From assembly GCA_002400415.1 (NCBI GenBank), contig DGQP01000002.1, positions 1-64,000 on the forward strand: DNA of 64,000 nt, in the 5' to 3' direction. Made by a program: the position numbers and the translations under genes. The notes beneath the pieces are model-generated. The model worked only from the letters and a program-made list of their open reading frames with translations. It was not told where the DNA came from and did no database searches. Origin of the DNA: Chitinophagaceae bacterium UBA4411 (lineage in GTDB: Bacteria > Bacteroidota > Bacteroidia > Chitinophagales > Chitinophagaceae). Positions 53,161 through 61,098 of this stretch are shown piece by piece. How positions within the stretch are numbered: the first letter of the stretch is position 1; every line of letters starts with the position of its first letter.

Positions 53161-55164
53161 ATGAGTAGTTATTTCTTTCTTCAGGCAGAAGTAAACCCGT
53201 CAAATGCAGAATTTGTTGAACAGTTACAGAATTTTGCTGACACAAAAAAACGTCTAATTTATTTATTAAACCGCCCTCTTACAGACCAAAAGTATACTTA
53301 TAGTTATAGCCAATCTTTAATTGTCTTATCACCGAAAAGTAAAATTGCAATAATTAATTTCGGGGCCAACGTCTCTGAATTTGAAAACTATATTGAAGAT
53401 ATTATTGAAGACGTGGGCTCTATCTCAGATAAATATTTGTATAAAGATGTAATAGGAAGACCTAGACAGTGGAGGAGAACTTTAGTAGACTCTTCAATTG
53501 AGTTAGATGAAATTACAAGTATCGAAGATTTATTCGAAAATTTAGCATTAACTGATGAATTAGATAAAAAGAAGCTTGACTTATTGATTTCTCTTTTTAT
53601 TGGCAGCATTAATGACATTGAGAGAGTTAAAGAAGAAGTACCAGTCACAATTTTGGATAAAGTAAAACAAAAAATACAACTCTTTGATGGTGACCAGACT
53701 AGATTTGTATACCAGAATCCTGAGAAAAAGAGAATAACGATTCAAGGGCTATCTGGAACAGGAAAGACTGAATTACTTCTACATAAGCTAAAAGATTTAT
53801 ACACAGGGGATACATCTTCAAAAATATATTTTACTTGCCATAACAAAATACTAGCTGATAGCTTAAGAAAGAGGATACCTTCTTTTTTTAATTTCATGAA
53901 AGTTGAGCAGCAGATTGAATGGGAAAAACGATTATGGTGTACAAATGCTTGGGGCGGACATTCTTCTCCAAACTCAGGTGCGTATCGTTATATATGTGCT
54001 GTTTATCAAATACCTTTCTTTGCATGGTCTTATCAAATGTCATTTGGCAAGGCTTGTCGTCTTGCAATTGATGAAATAAAGTCGAAGTACACAATCGGTA
54101 ACTTCAAATTTGCTTTCACCTACATTTTTATTGATGAAAGTCAAGATTTCGATGAAAACTTTTTTGAGCTATGTGAGTTAGTAACAGAGAAAAATGTTTA
54201 TATAGCTGGTGATATATTTCAAAACATATTTGATGAAAATATTTCAAGTTCAATCGACCCAGATTATTTACTTGGGAAATGCTATAGAACCGACCCTAAA
54301 ACTTTGATGTTTGCTCATGGCCTAGGAATGGGCTTATTCGAAAAAAATAAACTTAGGTGGCTTGAAGAAAAAGAATGGCAAGATTGTGGATACAATGTTA
54401 CAGTTGAAAATCATAAATATTATTTAAGTAGAGAGCCGCTAAGGCGATTTGAAGATTTAGATGAAGGATTTGAAAGTATTAAAATTGTTGAGATAAAGGA
54501 AAATTATTCAGACACAATTATTTGGATTATAACTGAAATTATACAAGAAAACGAAACAGTTCAACCTGAGGATATTGGCATAATCCTTCTTGACCAAGAC
54601 AATAGTATTTATAAATTGGCCGATGTTATCGAAATGAAAATTCAACAAAAGCTAAGTTGGCCAGTTAACAAAGCATATGAGACAAAGCAAAAACGCCCCG
54701 ACTCAATCCTAATCAGCAACAGAAACAATGTAAAGGGGCTAGAATTCCCTTTTGTTATTTGTGTAACAAAAGCAATCAAAAACGGTTCTGGCTATAGAAA
54801 TTCTCTTTATACAATGTTGACTCGCTCATTTATTAAATCTTTTTTACTTCTTCCTGACAACAATCGCTCTGGCTTAACTGAAGACATGAAATCGAGTTTA
54901 GATGAAATAGTAACTATTCAGCAGATGGTTATAGAAGAGCCTTCCGAAGCTGAAAAGAAGAAAATAAGAACCAGATTCAAATCCAGATTGAAAAAGCAAT
55001 CTCATTATGAAATGATGATGGAGATTTTTAAGAAATTGAAAGTTGAGCAAAAATTCCATGAAAAGCTTTTTCAAGCTGTAAAACAATTCGACATGCTTGA
55101 AAGTGATTTCGAAACATTAACTGAGTTCGTCAAAGACAATCTTAAATACATAAAGGAGAAATAA
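53161..55164 (+). CDS. SF1 (UvrD/Rep-like) helicase with novel N-terminal domain
   Basis: A 667-residue ATPase. Residues 1-185 are an unrecognised domain. Walker A is GLSGTGKTE at 197-205, Walker B FIDESQDF near 324 and the motif III region GDIFQN near 351. NNVKGLEFPFVI near 521 is motif V, and YTMLTRS near 550 resembles motif VI with Ser for the usual Ala. The tail from about 590 is Lys/Glu-rich and probably coiled. It would unwind or translocate on nucleic acid. It forms a two-gene operon with the next gene, in an AT-rich accessory island. Defence against phage is plausible by analogy with other helicase-plus-partner pairs, but no known system was recognised. Confidence 0.82.
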   Translation: MSSYFFLQAEVNPSNAEFVEQLQNFADTKKRLIYLLNRPLTDQKYTYSYSQSLIVLSPKSKIAIINFGANVSEFENYIEDIIEDVGSISDKYLYKDVIGRPRQWRRTLVDSSIELDEITSIEDLFENLALTDELDKKKLDLLISLFIGSINDIERVKEEVPVTILDKVKQKIQLFDGDQTRFVYQNPEKKRITIQGLSGTGKTELLLHKLKDLYTGDTSSKIYFTCHNKILADSLRKRIPSFFNFMKVEQQIEWEKRLWCTNAWGGHSSPNSGAYRYICAVYQIPFFAWSYQMSFGKACRLAIDEIKSKYTIGNFKFAFTYIFIDESQDFDENFFELCELVTEKNVYIAGDIFQNIFDENISSSIDPDYLLGKCYRTDPKTLMFAHGLGMGLFEKNKLRWLEEKEWQDCGYNVTVENHKYYLSREPLRRFEDLDEGFESIKIVEIKENYSDTIIWIITEIIQENETVQPEDIGIILLDQDNSIYKLADVIEMKIQQKLSWPVNKAYETKQKRPDSILISNRNNVKGLEFPFVICVTKAIKNGSGYRNSLYTMLTRSFIKSFLLLPDNNRSGLTEDMKSSLDEIVTIQQMVIEEPSEAEKKKIRTRFKSRLKKQSHYEMMMEIFKKLKVEQKFHEKLFQAVKQFDMLESDFETLTEFVKDNLKYIKEK

Positions 55165-55165
55165 A

Positions 55166-55786
55166 GTGAAAGTAGTTACTCGAGTTATTTATTCTTTTCA
55201 GGAAAAGGATTTTTTTGCACCAATAAGAGATAAAATTGAATACGCAAGAGTTGTAGTTCTTGCTGCTCGCCAATTACTTTTAGACATGGATGACGACAAT
55301 ATCGAAACTGTTAGTTCAATGCGATTGGTTGTTGACAAAATGAGTCGTTTGTTTTTTTACAAAGAGAAAAAGTATTTCAGCATCTCATTTCCATTTACAA
55401 TTCTGCTAGACGGGGATAATATTGCGAAACTAACAAGCTATACAGGAAAGAATTTAGACAATAAAAGTATTTCTGCAGTAATATCCATACTAGATAATGA
55501 GCAATTTAGACTCAATCCTTCATTAATTGATTTTTATATTGAGCCTAACAGCATAGACTCAATAGGACTATTTCTATTGGAAGAGATATTTCAATCTGAG
55601 CCATCTTATGTAAGGTATGACTATGACCCTGACAATGAAAATGGCAAATTACATCCACTCAATCATCTCGACATAAATTATTCTCAATACAGTACTTTTA
55701 AATTAGGGTTTAACCAGGAAATAGACCAAGCTTATTTTGAAAATTTGCAGAATATTAAAACAGACTGCTCCTTTATTGTAGACTGA
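55166..55786 (+). CDS. Helicase-operon partner protein, unknown (DUF2290-like motif)
   Basis: A 206-residue soluble protein without known catalytic motifs. It starts with GTG one base after the helicase stop; a good Shine-Dalgarno sequence (AAGGAGA at about 55153-55159) lies inside the helicase 3' end, which is unusual in Bacteroidota and supports this start. The stretch YVRYDYDPDNENGKLHPLNH near residue 153, with RxDYDP and HPxxHL, reminds me of DUF2290 proteins; low certainty. Its tight coupling to the helicase suggests the two proteins work together, as nuclease, sensor or regulator. That is inference. Confidence 0.7.
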   Translation: MKVVTRVIYSFQEKDFFAPIRDKIEYARVVVLAARQLLLDMDDDNIETVSSMRLVVDKMSRLFFYKEKKYFSISFPFTILLDGDNIAKLTSYTGKNLDNKSISAVISILDNEQFRLNPSLIDFYIEPNSIDSIGLFLLEEIFQSEPSYVRYDYDPDNENGKLHPLNHLDINYSQYSTFKLGFNQEIDQAYFENLQNIKTDCSFIVD

Positions 55787-55793
55787 GTGAATT

Positions 55794-55887
55794 ACTACCG
55801 CCAACAAAAGTATTTGCAAAAGCAGGGCTGGACTTTGTAACCTCAGCTATGTGCAGGCATCAGCAACCCCATTCTTTCACTTTTGTT
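55794..55887. repeat. Cassette-type right signature (unit 2) with imperfect hairpin
   Basis: Begins ACTACCGCCAAC at 55794-55805, 7 bases after the partner gene stop, one base different from the matching signature at 52876. It continues AAAAGTATTTGCAAAAGCAGG, shared with the sequence behind the peroxidase gene. AACAAAAGT (55803-55811) is inverted as ACTTTTGTT (55879-55887). Confidence 0.55.
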
Positions 55888-55941
55888 ATTATCTTCAATA
55901 CAAGTACAACCCGACTTCAAAAAAACTACAATTGTGGCCAC

Positions 55942-56286
55942 ATGAAAAACGAAACGAAGCTGGTGCTGATCAAAGTCATTCATACAATTGTCTGGGTATT
56001 TTTCAATGTGGTCATTTTTTACATGCTCTATGCAGTGCTGACCCGTCAACTGGACAAATGGTTGTGGATCGGTTACGGGTTGTTCCCCTTAAAAGGAATG
56101 ACGCTGCTGGCTTTTAAATTCTTTTGTCCTTTAACGGTGATGGCCCGACGCTACTCCAATTCCAATAAAGATAATTTTGATATCTACCTGCCCAACTGGC
56201 TGGCCAAATACACCAAATTGATCTATACATCTATCCTGGTGGTCATTATCATCCTTACTCTCTGGCAGCTGTTCAAACAGGGATAG
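55942..56286 (+). CDS. Small integral membrane protein
   Basis: A 114-residue protein with three predicted helices (about residues 10-30, 42-64 and 91-111) and a charged loop ARRYSNSNKDNFD. I start at the ATG at 55942; the frame opens 93 bases upstream but that part lies in the repeat region and lacks coding character. Base composition has returned to the chromosomal norm. It is convergent with the S41 peptidase gene. Family not recognised. Confidence 0.65.
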   Translation: MKNETKLVLIKVIHTIVWVFFNVVIFYMLYAVLTRQLDKWLWIGYGLFPLKGMTLLAFKFFCPLTVMARRYSNSNKDNFDIYLPNWLAKYTKLIYTSILVVIIILTLWQLFKQG

Positions 56287-56308
56287 TTTATTGCACTGCA
56301 AACAGATG

Positions 56309-57337
56309 TTATTTCTTTTTCTTCCGGGTATTCAGCCATTGCAGGGCCGCCTGTACCGTTATATCTTTTTCCGGTGCTGCATAGTTATCATCGCTTTTAA
56401 TGAACAGGTCCGGTTCAATAAAATAATCAGCCAGTATTTTCTTCCGGGCATCGGCAATATAACCAACGGTGAGTAACAGGTACCCTTTATCCAGCACCGG
56501 GAACCCGTTCGTTACATTCGCCACGCCGATAGTAGGTTCCCCGAAGAGTTTAGTATGGGCACGGGTGGTAAAGGATAAAGCCATGATCTCCCCCGAACTG
56601 GCTGTTCCTGGTCCGATGAGAACAGCAACAGGAATATTCTTCCGAAACACACAGGGATGATCAGGCACCGCAGCAGCTTTGTAAGCAAGTGTTGCCGTAT
56701 CATTCTCATCCGGGAGAATTTTCTTCCTGGCATTGGCCATATAGGTACGGTTCTTCTCCCCGAGCAGGTTTTTAAGCGCCTGCCACATCGGTTCACTGTT
56801 GCCGCCGTTGTTCATCCGCAGGTCAATAATATAAGCCCGGGGCTGCTGCGCTTCCAGTTTGCATAAGGAATCGGTCAGCATATTGGCCCATTGTTTCATT
56901 TTGGCTGTATTACTGCCAATCAGTACGGCCGGCATTTTGTAATAAGCGATCCCGTTGTCCAGCATAGCTGTTTTTACGGCACGGGGCTTTTTATATTCTT
57001 CTAAAATACCGTTGCTGAATACTCTTTCGGGGCCGGGCCTGCTGTAGCGGTAAGAAGTATCCATGCCGCCATAAAAACCATGATTATCTTTCAGCTGTTT
57101 AAAAACCCAGATCACAATTTCTTCCGCCTGCCGGGAACTACGGGCCTGTTGCAGTTGCAGGTCAACACTGTCACGGATGACAGCCCAGTTCAGCCGGCTG
57201 CTGTATAAAGATTCTTTTTGCATCAGGTCCACACAGGCGTTCACATACCGGCGGGTGCTGTCAGCTACTTGTGCCCGCAGGGATGAACACAGGATGGCGG
57301 CTGCAAACAACAAATACAGGTGACGGTTCCTCTTCAT
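56309..57337 (-). CDS. S41-family peptidase (exported)
   Basis: A 342-residue serine protease related to C-terminal processing peptidases. Start at the ATG at 57337, giving a signal peptide (KRNRHLYLLFAAAILCSSLRAQ). DNGIAYYKMPAV and AYIIDLRMNNGGNSEPMW near residues 140-190 are the TSPc core, and IGPGTASSGEIMALSF near residue 245 holds the catalytic Ser. EPTIGVAN follows. No PDZ domain is evident between signal and core, as in the shorter Bacteroidota members. It acts in the periplasm or at the outer membrane; substrate unknown. Confidence 0.88.
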   Translation of the reverse strand: MKRNRHLYLLFAAAILCSSLRAQVADSTRRYVNACVDLMQKESLYSSRLNWAVIRDSVDLQLQQARSSRQAEEIVIWVFKQLKDNHGFYGGMDTSYRYSRPGPERVFSNGILEEYKKPRAVKTAMLDNGIAYYKMPAVLIGSNTAKMKQWANMLTDSLCKLEAQQPRAYIIDLRMNNGGNSEPMWQALKNLLGEKNRTYMANARKKILPDENDTATLAYKAAAVPDHPCVFRKNIPVAVLIGPGTASSGEIMALSFTTRAHTKLFGEPTIGVANVTNGFPVLDKGYLLLTVGYIADARKKILADYFIEPDLFIKSDDNYAAPEKDITVQAALQWLNTRKKKK

Positions 57338-57454
57338 GGAAAACAGGTTTGGAGGTTTGCTAATGGACGCCAAGATAGGGATTGAAGCCTTTTGTCAGCG
57401 AACAGGATGTATAAACTGAACAAAACAGCTGCTGATCCGTATATGCAGTATAAA

Positions 57455-57484
57455 AAATGTCCCGCTACAGGCAGCGGGACATTT
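57455..57484 (-). terminator. Intrinsic terminator of the LolA-like gene
   Basis: AAATGTCCCGCT pairs perfectly over 12 bp with AGCGGGACATTT around a 6-base loop, with a U-run in the leftward transcript. 22 bases after the stop of the gene at 57507. Confidence 0.9.
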
Positions 57485-57506
57485 CAGTTTGCAGTTTTTC
57501 CTGTCA

Positions 57507-58214
57507 TTACATCTTAAAAATATTTTCATCAACCGGAACATTCAGTTCCACTTTATCCAGTTTCACTTCCTGGAATACCTGGCCCTGTATTTTCATCGAT
57601 CTCGTCATATAGAATTTGATCCCGCCAAAATCCTTCAGGTCAGAATAAAAGGTTTCCACTTCCATCTCCTGCCCCTGGATATCCCGGGTAGCAGTTGTTT
57701 TTATTAACAGGTAATCCGCTGTATTTATAAAATAGATCATTTCTTTCTTGTCATCTGCACTGACCACTTTTATTTTATAACACTTTATCCCTTCCACGTC
57801 TTCCTGCCCGGCCAGCTCCACGCTATGCCCCCTTTTCTTATAATCCATCAGGTTATTAGCCAGGCTGGCCTGTAGCCTGGCGTCAATAAGTTCCTGGCCG
57901 CTTAATTCAGTTGCTGTTTCGGCCCCGGCATACGGGTTTATTTTCCACCCGGTTCCCTTATTATATACGGTAACTATTTCCTGCCCCATCGCATCCACAT
58001 CAGTCCGCACCGCTTTATTATTGATCAGCTGAATGGTAAGCGGCATCGGCATACCCTGGTTGATGATATTACCGGTAATCTTTGCACTGGTTACTTTATT
58101 AAACGCATCCAGCCCACCCATTGAAGCTGTATATTTCTGAATAATTTCATCTGCAGTTTGTGCCTGTGCGGCAGCCGTAAGCAGAAGACCGAGAAACCAT
58201 AAGAATCGTTTCAT
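57507..58214 (-). CDS. Periplasmic LolA-like protein
   Basis: A 235-residue exported protein with a signal peptide (KRFLWFLGLLLTAAAQAQ). TADEIIQKYTASMGGLDAF followed by alternating strands (AKITGNIINQGMPMPLTIQL, YKIKVVSADDKKEMIYFINT, DFGGIKFYMTRSMKIQGQ) match the LolA/LolB-like half-barrel proteins often annotated as outer membrane lipoprotein-sorting proteins. True lipoprotein transport is not demonstrated for this branch. Monocistronic with a strong terminator; divergent from the next gene, whose promoter box overlaps the intergenic 17 bases. Confidence 0.83.
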   Translation of the reverse strand: MKRFLWFLGLLLTAAAQAQTADEIIQKYTASMGGLDAFNKVTSAKITGNIINQGMPMPLTIQLINNKAVRTDVDAMGQEIVTVYNKGTGWKINPYAGAETATELSGQELIDARLQASLANNLMDYKKRGHSVELAGQEDVEGIKCYKIKVVSADDKKEMIYFINTADYLLIKTTATRDIQGQEMEVETFYSDLKDFGGIKFYMTRSMKIQGQVFQEVKLDKVELNVPVDENIFKM

Positions 58215-58219
58215 ATTAC

Positions 58220-58227
58220 TATTTTTG
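58220..58227 (+). promoter_or_regulatory. Predicted -7 box (TATTTTTG) of the YD-repeat gene
   Basis: Exact TAnnTTTG match, 68 bases before the chosen ATG at 58295 and 5 bases before an in-frame upstream ATG at 58232. Confidence 0.45.
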
Positions 58228-58294
58228 AAACATGAAGGTACTGATTTCAGTAAAAGACAGGGTGCCGGCCAAAAAACAGGTTTATATTTATAGT

Positions 58295-59029
58295 ATGAAA
58301 AACAGGTTGACTGTCATCCTGATCCTGCTCGCCCTGCAACCCGTACAGGCACAGTACACTATTGAATTAACGCACTGGAAATACAGCAACGGCCTGCATA
58401 GCAAACAGAAAAGACAAGAAATAGTACTGGAGAAATATGATACCAATGGCCTGTTGCTGGAACGAACCAGCCCTGCTTACGGGGACAGCCTTAGGGACAG
58501 GACCTTGTATATCTACAACAATAAAAAGCAAAAGATCGCTGAAGAGAAATATGTCCGCACCCATCAGCTGGTTGACAAAAAGAATTTCAGTTATAACGAC
58601 AGCGGTTTTGTACAATATGCCTGGGAGGAACACAGAACCAAAGAAGGCCAGAGGTACAAGTGGCAGGAAGAATATTTCTACGACGCCGGCGGACGTGTTA
58701 TAAAAATGATTGAAACCTCAGAAGGGCATTTTCCTGCACAGGTACATCTGTACAGGTATGCGGGCAAAGACAGTAACCAGGTAGTTACCGAACTGCTTTC
58801 CACTGAAGGAAAAAAGAAAGTAAAGAAGATCATCAGCACGTATAACAGTAAGGGATTGATCATAAAAAAATTACACCTCGGCTTTGACTATATGACCGAT
58901 AGTGTTTTCCGGTATGAGTATGATGCTGACGGCGACTGGGCTGTGCAACAGGTTTGTGAGCGGAAATCCCGGATCAGCCCCTGGATCTGGACCGGTGAGT
59001 ACAGGAAGACAAGGACCCCAACGAGATAA
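58295..59029 (+). CDS. Secreted YD-repeat-like protein
   Basis: A 244-residue exported protein. I choose the ATG at 58295, which begins a signal peptide (KNRLTVILILLALQPVQAQ); the frame opens at 58232 with a non-signal sequence, which would also be leaderless. The mature part is made of about seven repeats of the YD type: YDTNGLLLERT, YNNKKQKIAEEKY, YNDSGFVQYAW, YDAGGRVIKMIE, YNSKGLIIKKL, YEYDADGDWAV. Such repeats form beta-hairpin solenoids on the cell surface or in periplasm. Too short for an Rhs toxin. Function unknown. Confidence 0.8.
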   Translation: MKNRLTVILILLALQPVQAQYTIELTHWKYSNGLHSKQKRQEIVLEKYDTNGLLLERTSPAYGDSLRDRTLYIYNNKKQKIAEEKYVRTHQLVDKKNFSYNDSGFVQYAWEEHRTKEGQRYKWQEEYFYDAGGRVIKMIETSEGHFPAQVHLYRYAGKDSNQVVTELLSTEGKKKVKKIISTYNSKGLIIKKLHLGFDYMTDSVFRYEYDADGDWAVQQVCERKSRISPWIWTGEYRKTRTPTR

Positions 59030-59109
59030 TAAAATATACCGGGGTTATTTCGCAGGCCTTCTGCCCCATCGTTCTAAAACTATTCCTGTTCATCCATCAA
59101 ATACTAACT

Positions 59110-59664
59110 ATGGGCAAACTTCACGACTCCATCCAACCGGCGCATAAAGAATTCATCGAACAGCAGCATATCTTCTTTGTGGCTACTGCCCCGCTGAGTG
59201 CAGGTGGCCGGGTGAATCTTTCCCCGAAAGGCCTGGATTGCTTCCGGGTATTATCAGACCACAAAGTAGGATACATGGACCTGATCAGCAGTGGCAATGA
59301 AACATCCGCACATACAAAAGAAAATGGCCGCATCACGATCATGTTCTGCTCCTTTGAAGGATCGCCGAATATTCTCCGGCTGTATGGTAAAGGGCATGCC
59401 GTATTACCCGGCACCGCCGAATGGGAAGAACTGGCACCTCATTTCACCATCTATCCCAGTACCCGGCAGCTCATTGTTGCCGATATCAGCCTGGTACAAA
59501 CCTCCTGTGGCTTTGGTGTGCCTTTATATACCTACAACGGCGAAAGGGATATTCATTTCGAATGGGCGGAAAAGAAAGGAGCAGATGGTTTGCACGAGTA
59601 TATACAGCAGAATAACTTAAAGAGTCTTGACGGCCTGCCCACCGATCTTGGAGCCATCCAATAA
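59110..59664 (+). CDS. Pyridoxamine 5'-phosphate oxidase-family FMN-binding protein
   Basis: A 184-residue split-barrel flavoprotein. AHKEFIEQQHIFFVATAPL, GRVNLSPKGLDCFRVL, YMDLISSGNETSAHTKENGRITIMFC and GSPNILRLYGKGHAV follow the PNPOx-like (PF01243) layout of general stress-type proteins. It is not the vitamin B6 enzyme PdxH. It likely binds FMN or F420-like flavin and reduces an unknown substrate. Monocistronic. Confidence 0.85.
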   Translation: MGKLHDSIQPAHKEFIEQQHIFFVATAPLSAGGRVNLSPKGLDCFRVLSDHKVGYMDLISSGNETSAHTKENGRITIMFCSFEGSPNILRLYGKGHAVLPGTAEWEELAPHFTIYPSTRQLIVADISLVQTSCGFGVPLYTYNGERDIHFEWAEKKGADGLHEYIQQNNLKSLDGLPTDLGAIQ

Positions 59665-59756
59665 ACAGACAGGAAGATATTCAATTATATTCAGCATCAC
59701 CAGAACAACGTTCTTACCAGTCAAATAAAATCATGCCCGGTTACAGCATCTTCCGG

Positions 59757-59764
59757 TAAATTTG
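59757..59764 (+). promoter_or_regulatory. Predicted -7 box (TAAATTTG) of the permease gene
   Basis: Exact TAnnTTTG match ending 4 bases before the ATG at 59769, which predicts a leaderless transcript. Confidence 0.5.
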
Positions 59765-59768
59765 TTGC

Positions 59769-61025
59769 ATGATCCGCCGGTCGCTAGAAATTGTTTACAG
59801 CAGCTTTAAAATGGCGCTGCAGGAATTGTGGAAGAATAAACTCCGTACTTTCCTTTCCCTGTTCGGCATCACCATTGGTATCTTCTGCATCATCGGTGTG
59901 CTGGCTACAGTTAACAGCCTGGAACAAAATATCCAGAACGAAGTAAAATCCTTAGGCACCAATACAATCTATATTGATAAATGGGACTACAGTGCCGGCG
60001 GAGGTCCCGATTATCCCTGGTGGAAATATGTGAATCGCCCCGTTCCCAAATATGATGAGATGAAACATATCAAGGATCGGACAAAAAGTGCCAAGTATGC
60101 AGCTTTTGCCATCAATACAAAGGATAATATAGAGTATAAGGGCAACCAGCTATCCAACGTTATTCTCTATGGCATCAGCGAAGATTTTGATGATATACAG
60201 GCTGTGGGTATTGGCACCGGGCGTTATTTTTCGGAAGCCGAGTTTTCAAGCGGCACTAATGTGGCGGTGATCGGTAATGAAATTGCCGAGAAATTATATG
60301 GTTCGCCGGAGACGGCGGTGGGAAAGCAAATATCCGTCAGGGGAAAACAATTACAGATCATCGGGGTGATCAAAAAACAGGGCAAGACCATGATCGGCGG
60401 CTGGGAATTTGACCAGTCTGTACTATTTACCTATAATTTTTCCCGTTTCATCATGAATGAGCTCCGGACCGACCCGGTGATCATGGTGCAGGGACAGGAT
60501 AACCTGACCAGTAAGGCGCTCAAAGATGACCTGACCGGCACCATGAGAGCCCTGCACAAACTCAGCCCCACCAAAGAAGAAGATTTTGCGCTGAATGATA
60601 TCAATGATTTCAGCGATGCCATCAGTTCAGCCTTTGTCGGATTGAATATCGGCGGCTGGGCCATCGCCGCTTTATCCTTAATAGTCGGCATGTTTGGCGT
60701 GGCCAATATCATGTTTGTATCCGTAAGGGAACGTACCGGGCAAATTGGTTTGAAAAAAGCCATTGGCGCAAAAAGCAGGGTGATATTGACTGAATTCTTA
60801 TTGGAGTCCGCCTTTCTCTGCATCATCGGCGGATTGATCGGCCTGACCCTTGTATTCTTATTAACAATCATCCTGACACAGGCATTGAATTTCCCGGTTT
60901 ATATTTCTACCGGTTATATGGTGCTGGCTATCGGCATTTGTATTTTCGTCGGCATTCTCGCCGGTTTTATCCCGGCCCTGCAGGCTGCCAAAATGGACCC
61001 GGTGGTGGCAATACGAAGTAAATAA
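59769..61025 (+). CDS. MacB-like ABC transporter permease
   Basis: A 418-residue inner-membrane protein of the FtsX/MacB type. The first helix lies in KLRTFLSLFGITIGIFCIIGVLA (residues 25-47), followed by a MacB_PCD periplasmic domain to about residue 285, then three C-terminal helices (ALSLIVGMFGVANIMFVS, AFLCIIGGLIGLTLVFLLTI and MVLAIGICIFVGILAGFIPA). SVRERTGQIGLKKAIGA near 320 is the coupling loop that meets the ATPase. No ATPase or membrane-fusion gene is adjacent in this window, so the partner is encoded elsewhere. It would drive export or mechanotransmission of peptides or lipoproteins. Confidence 0.92.
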   Translation: MIRRSLEIVYSSFKMALQELWKNKLRTFLSLFGITIGIFCIIGVLATVNSLEQNIQNEVKSLGTNTIYIDKWDYSAGGGPDYPWWKYVNRPVPKYDEMKHIKDRTKSAKYAAFAINTKDNIEYKGNQLSNVILYGISEDFDDIQAVGIGTGRYFSEAEFSSGTNVAVIGNEIAEKLYGSPETAVGKQISVRGKQLQIIGVIKKQGKTMIGGWEFDQSVLFTYNFSRFIMNELRTDPVIMVQGQDNLTSKALKDDLTGTMRALHKLSPTKEEDFALNDINDFSDAISSAFVGLNIGGWAIAALSLIVGMFGVANIMFVSVRERTGQIGLKKAIGAKSRVILTEFLLESAFLCIIGGLIGLTLVFLLTIILTQALNFPVYISTGYMVLAIGICIFVGILAGFIPALQAAKMDPVVAIRSK

Positions 61026-61059
61026 GTTAACCGGTTTACCAGTTAATAAGGTTAGCAGT

Positions 61060-61067
61060 TATTTTTG
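61060..61067 (+). promoter_or_regulatory. Predicted -7 box (TATTTTTG) of tsaD
   Basis: Exact TAnnTTTG match, 32 bases before the TTG start. GTTAAC-like repeats surround it. Confidence 0.45.
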
Positions 61068-61098
61068 CAATTGCTTTTTAACCTGTTAACTTATTAGT

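Noticed and set aside
53161..55786. The helicase pair as Gabija or Hachiman
   Set aside because: There is no OLD-type nuclease as in GajA, and the helicase is SF1 with a different N terminus, so the known layouts do not fit.
51474..55887. A classical integron
   Set aside because: No integrase gene in the window, and the CCGCTAAC/GTTwGCGG cores do not fit RYYYAAC...GTTRRRY. Kept only as a cassette-like hypothesis.
58232..58294. Upstream start for the YD-repeat gene
   Set aside because: It would bury the signal peptide behind 21 charged residues and leave only 4 bases between the promoter box and the start codon.
58295..59029. An Rhs-type toxin
   Set aside because: Only about seven YD-like repeats, a signal peptide, no RHS core and no toxin tail or immunity gene.
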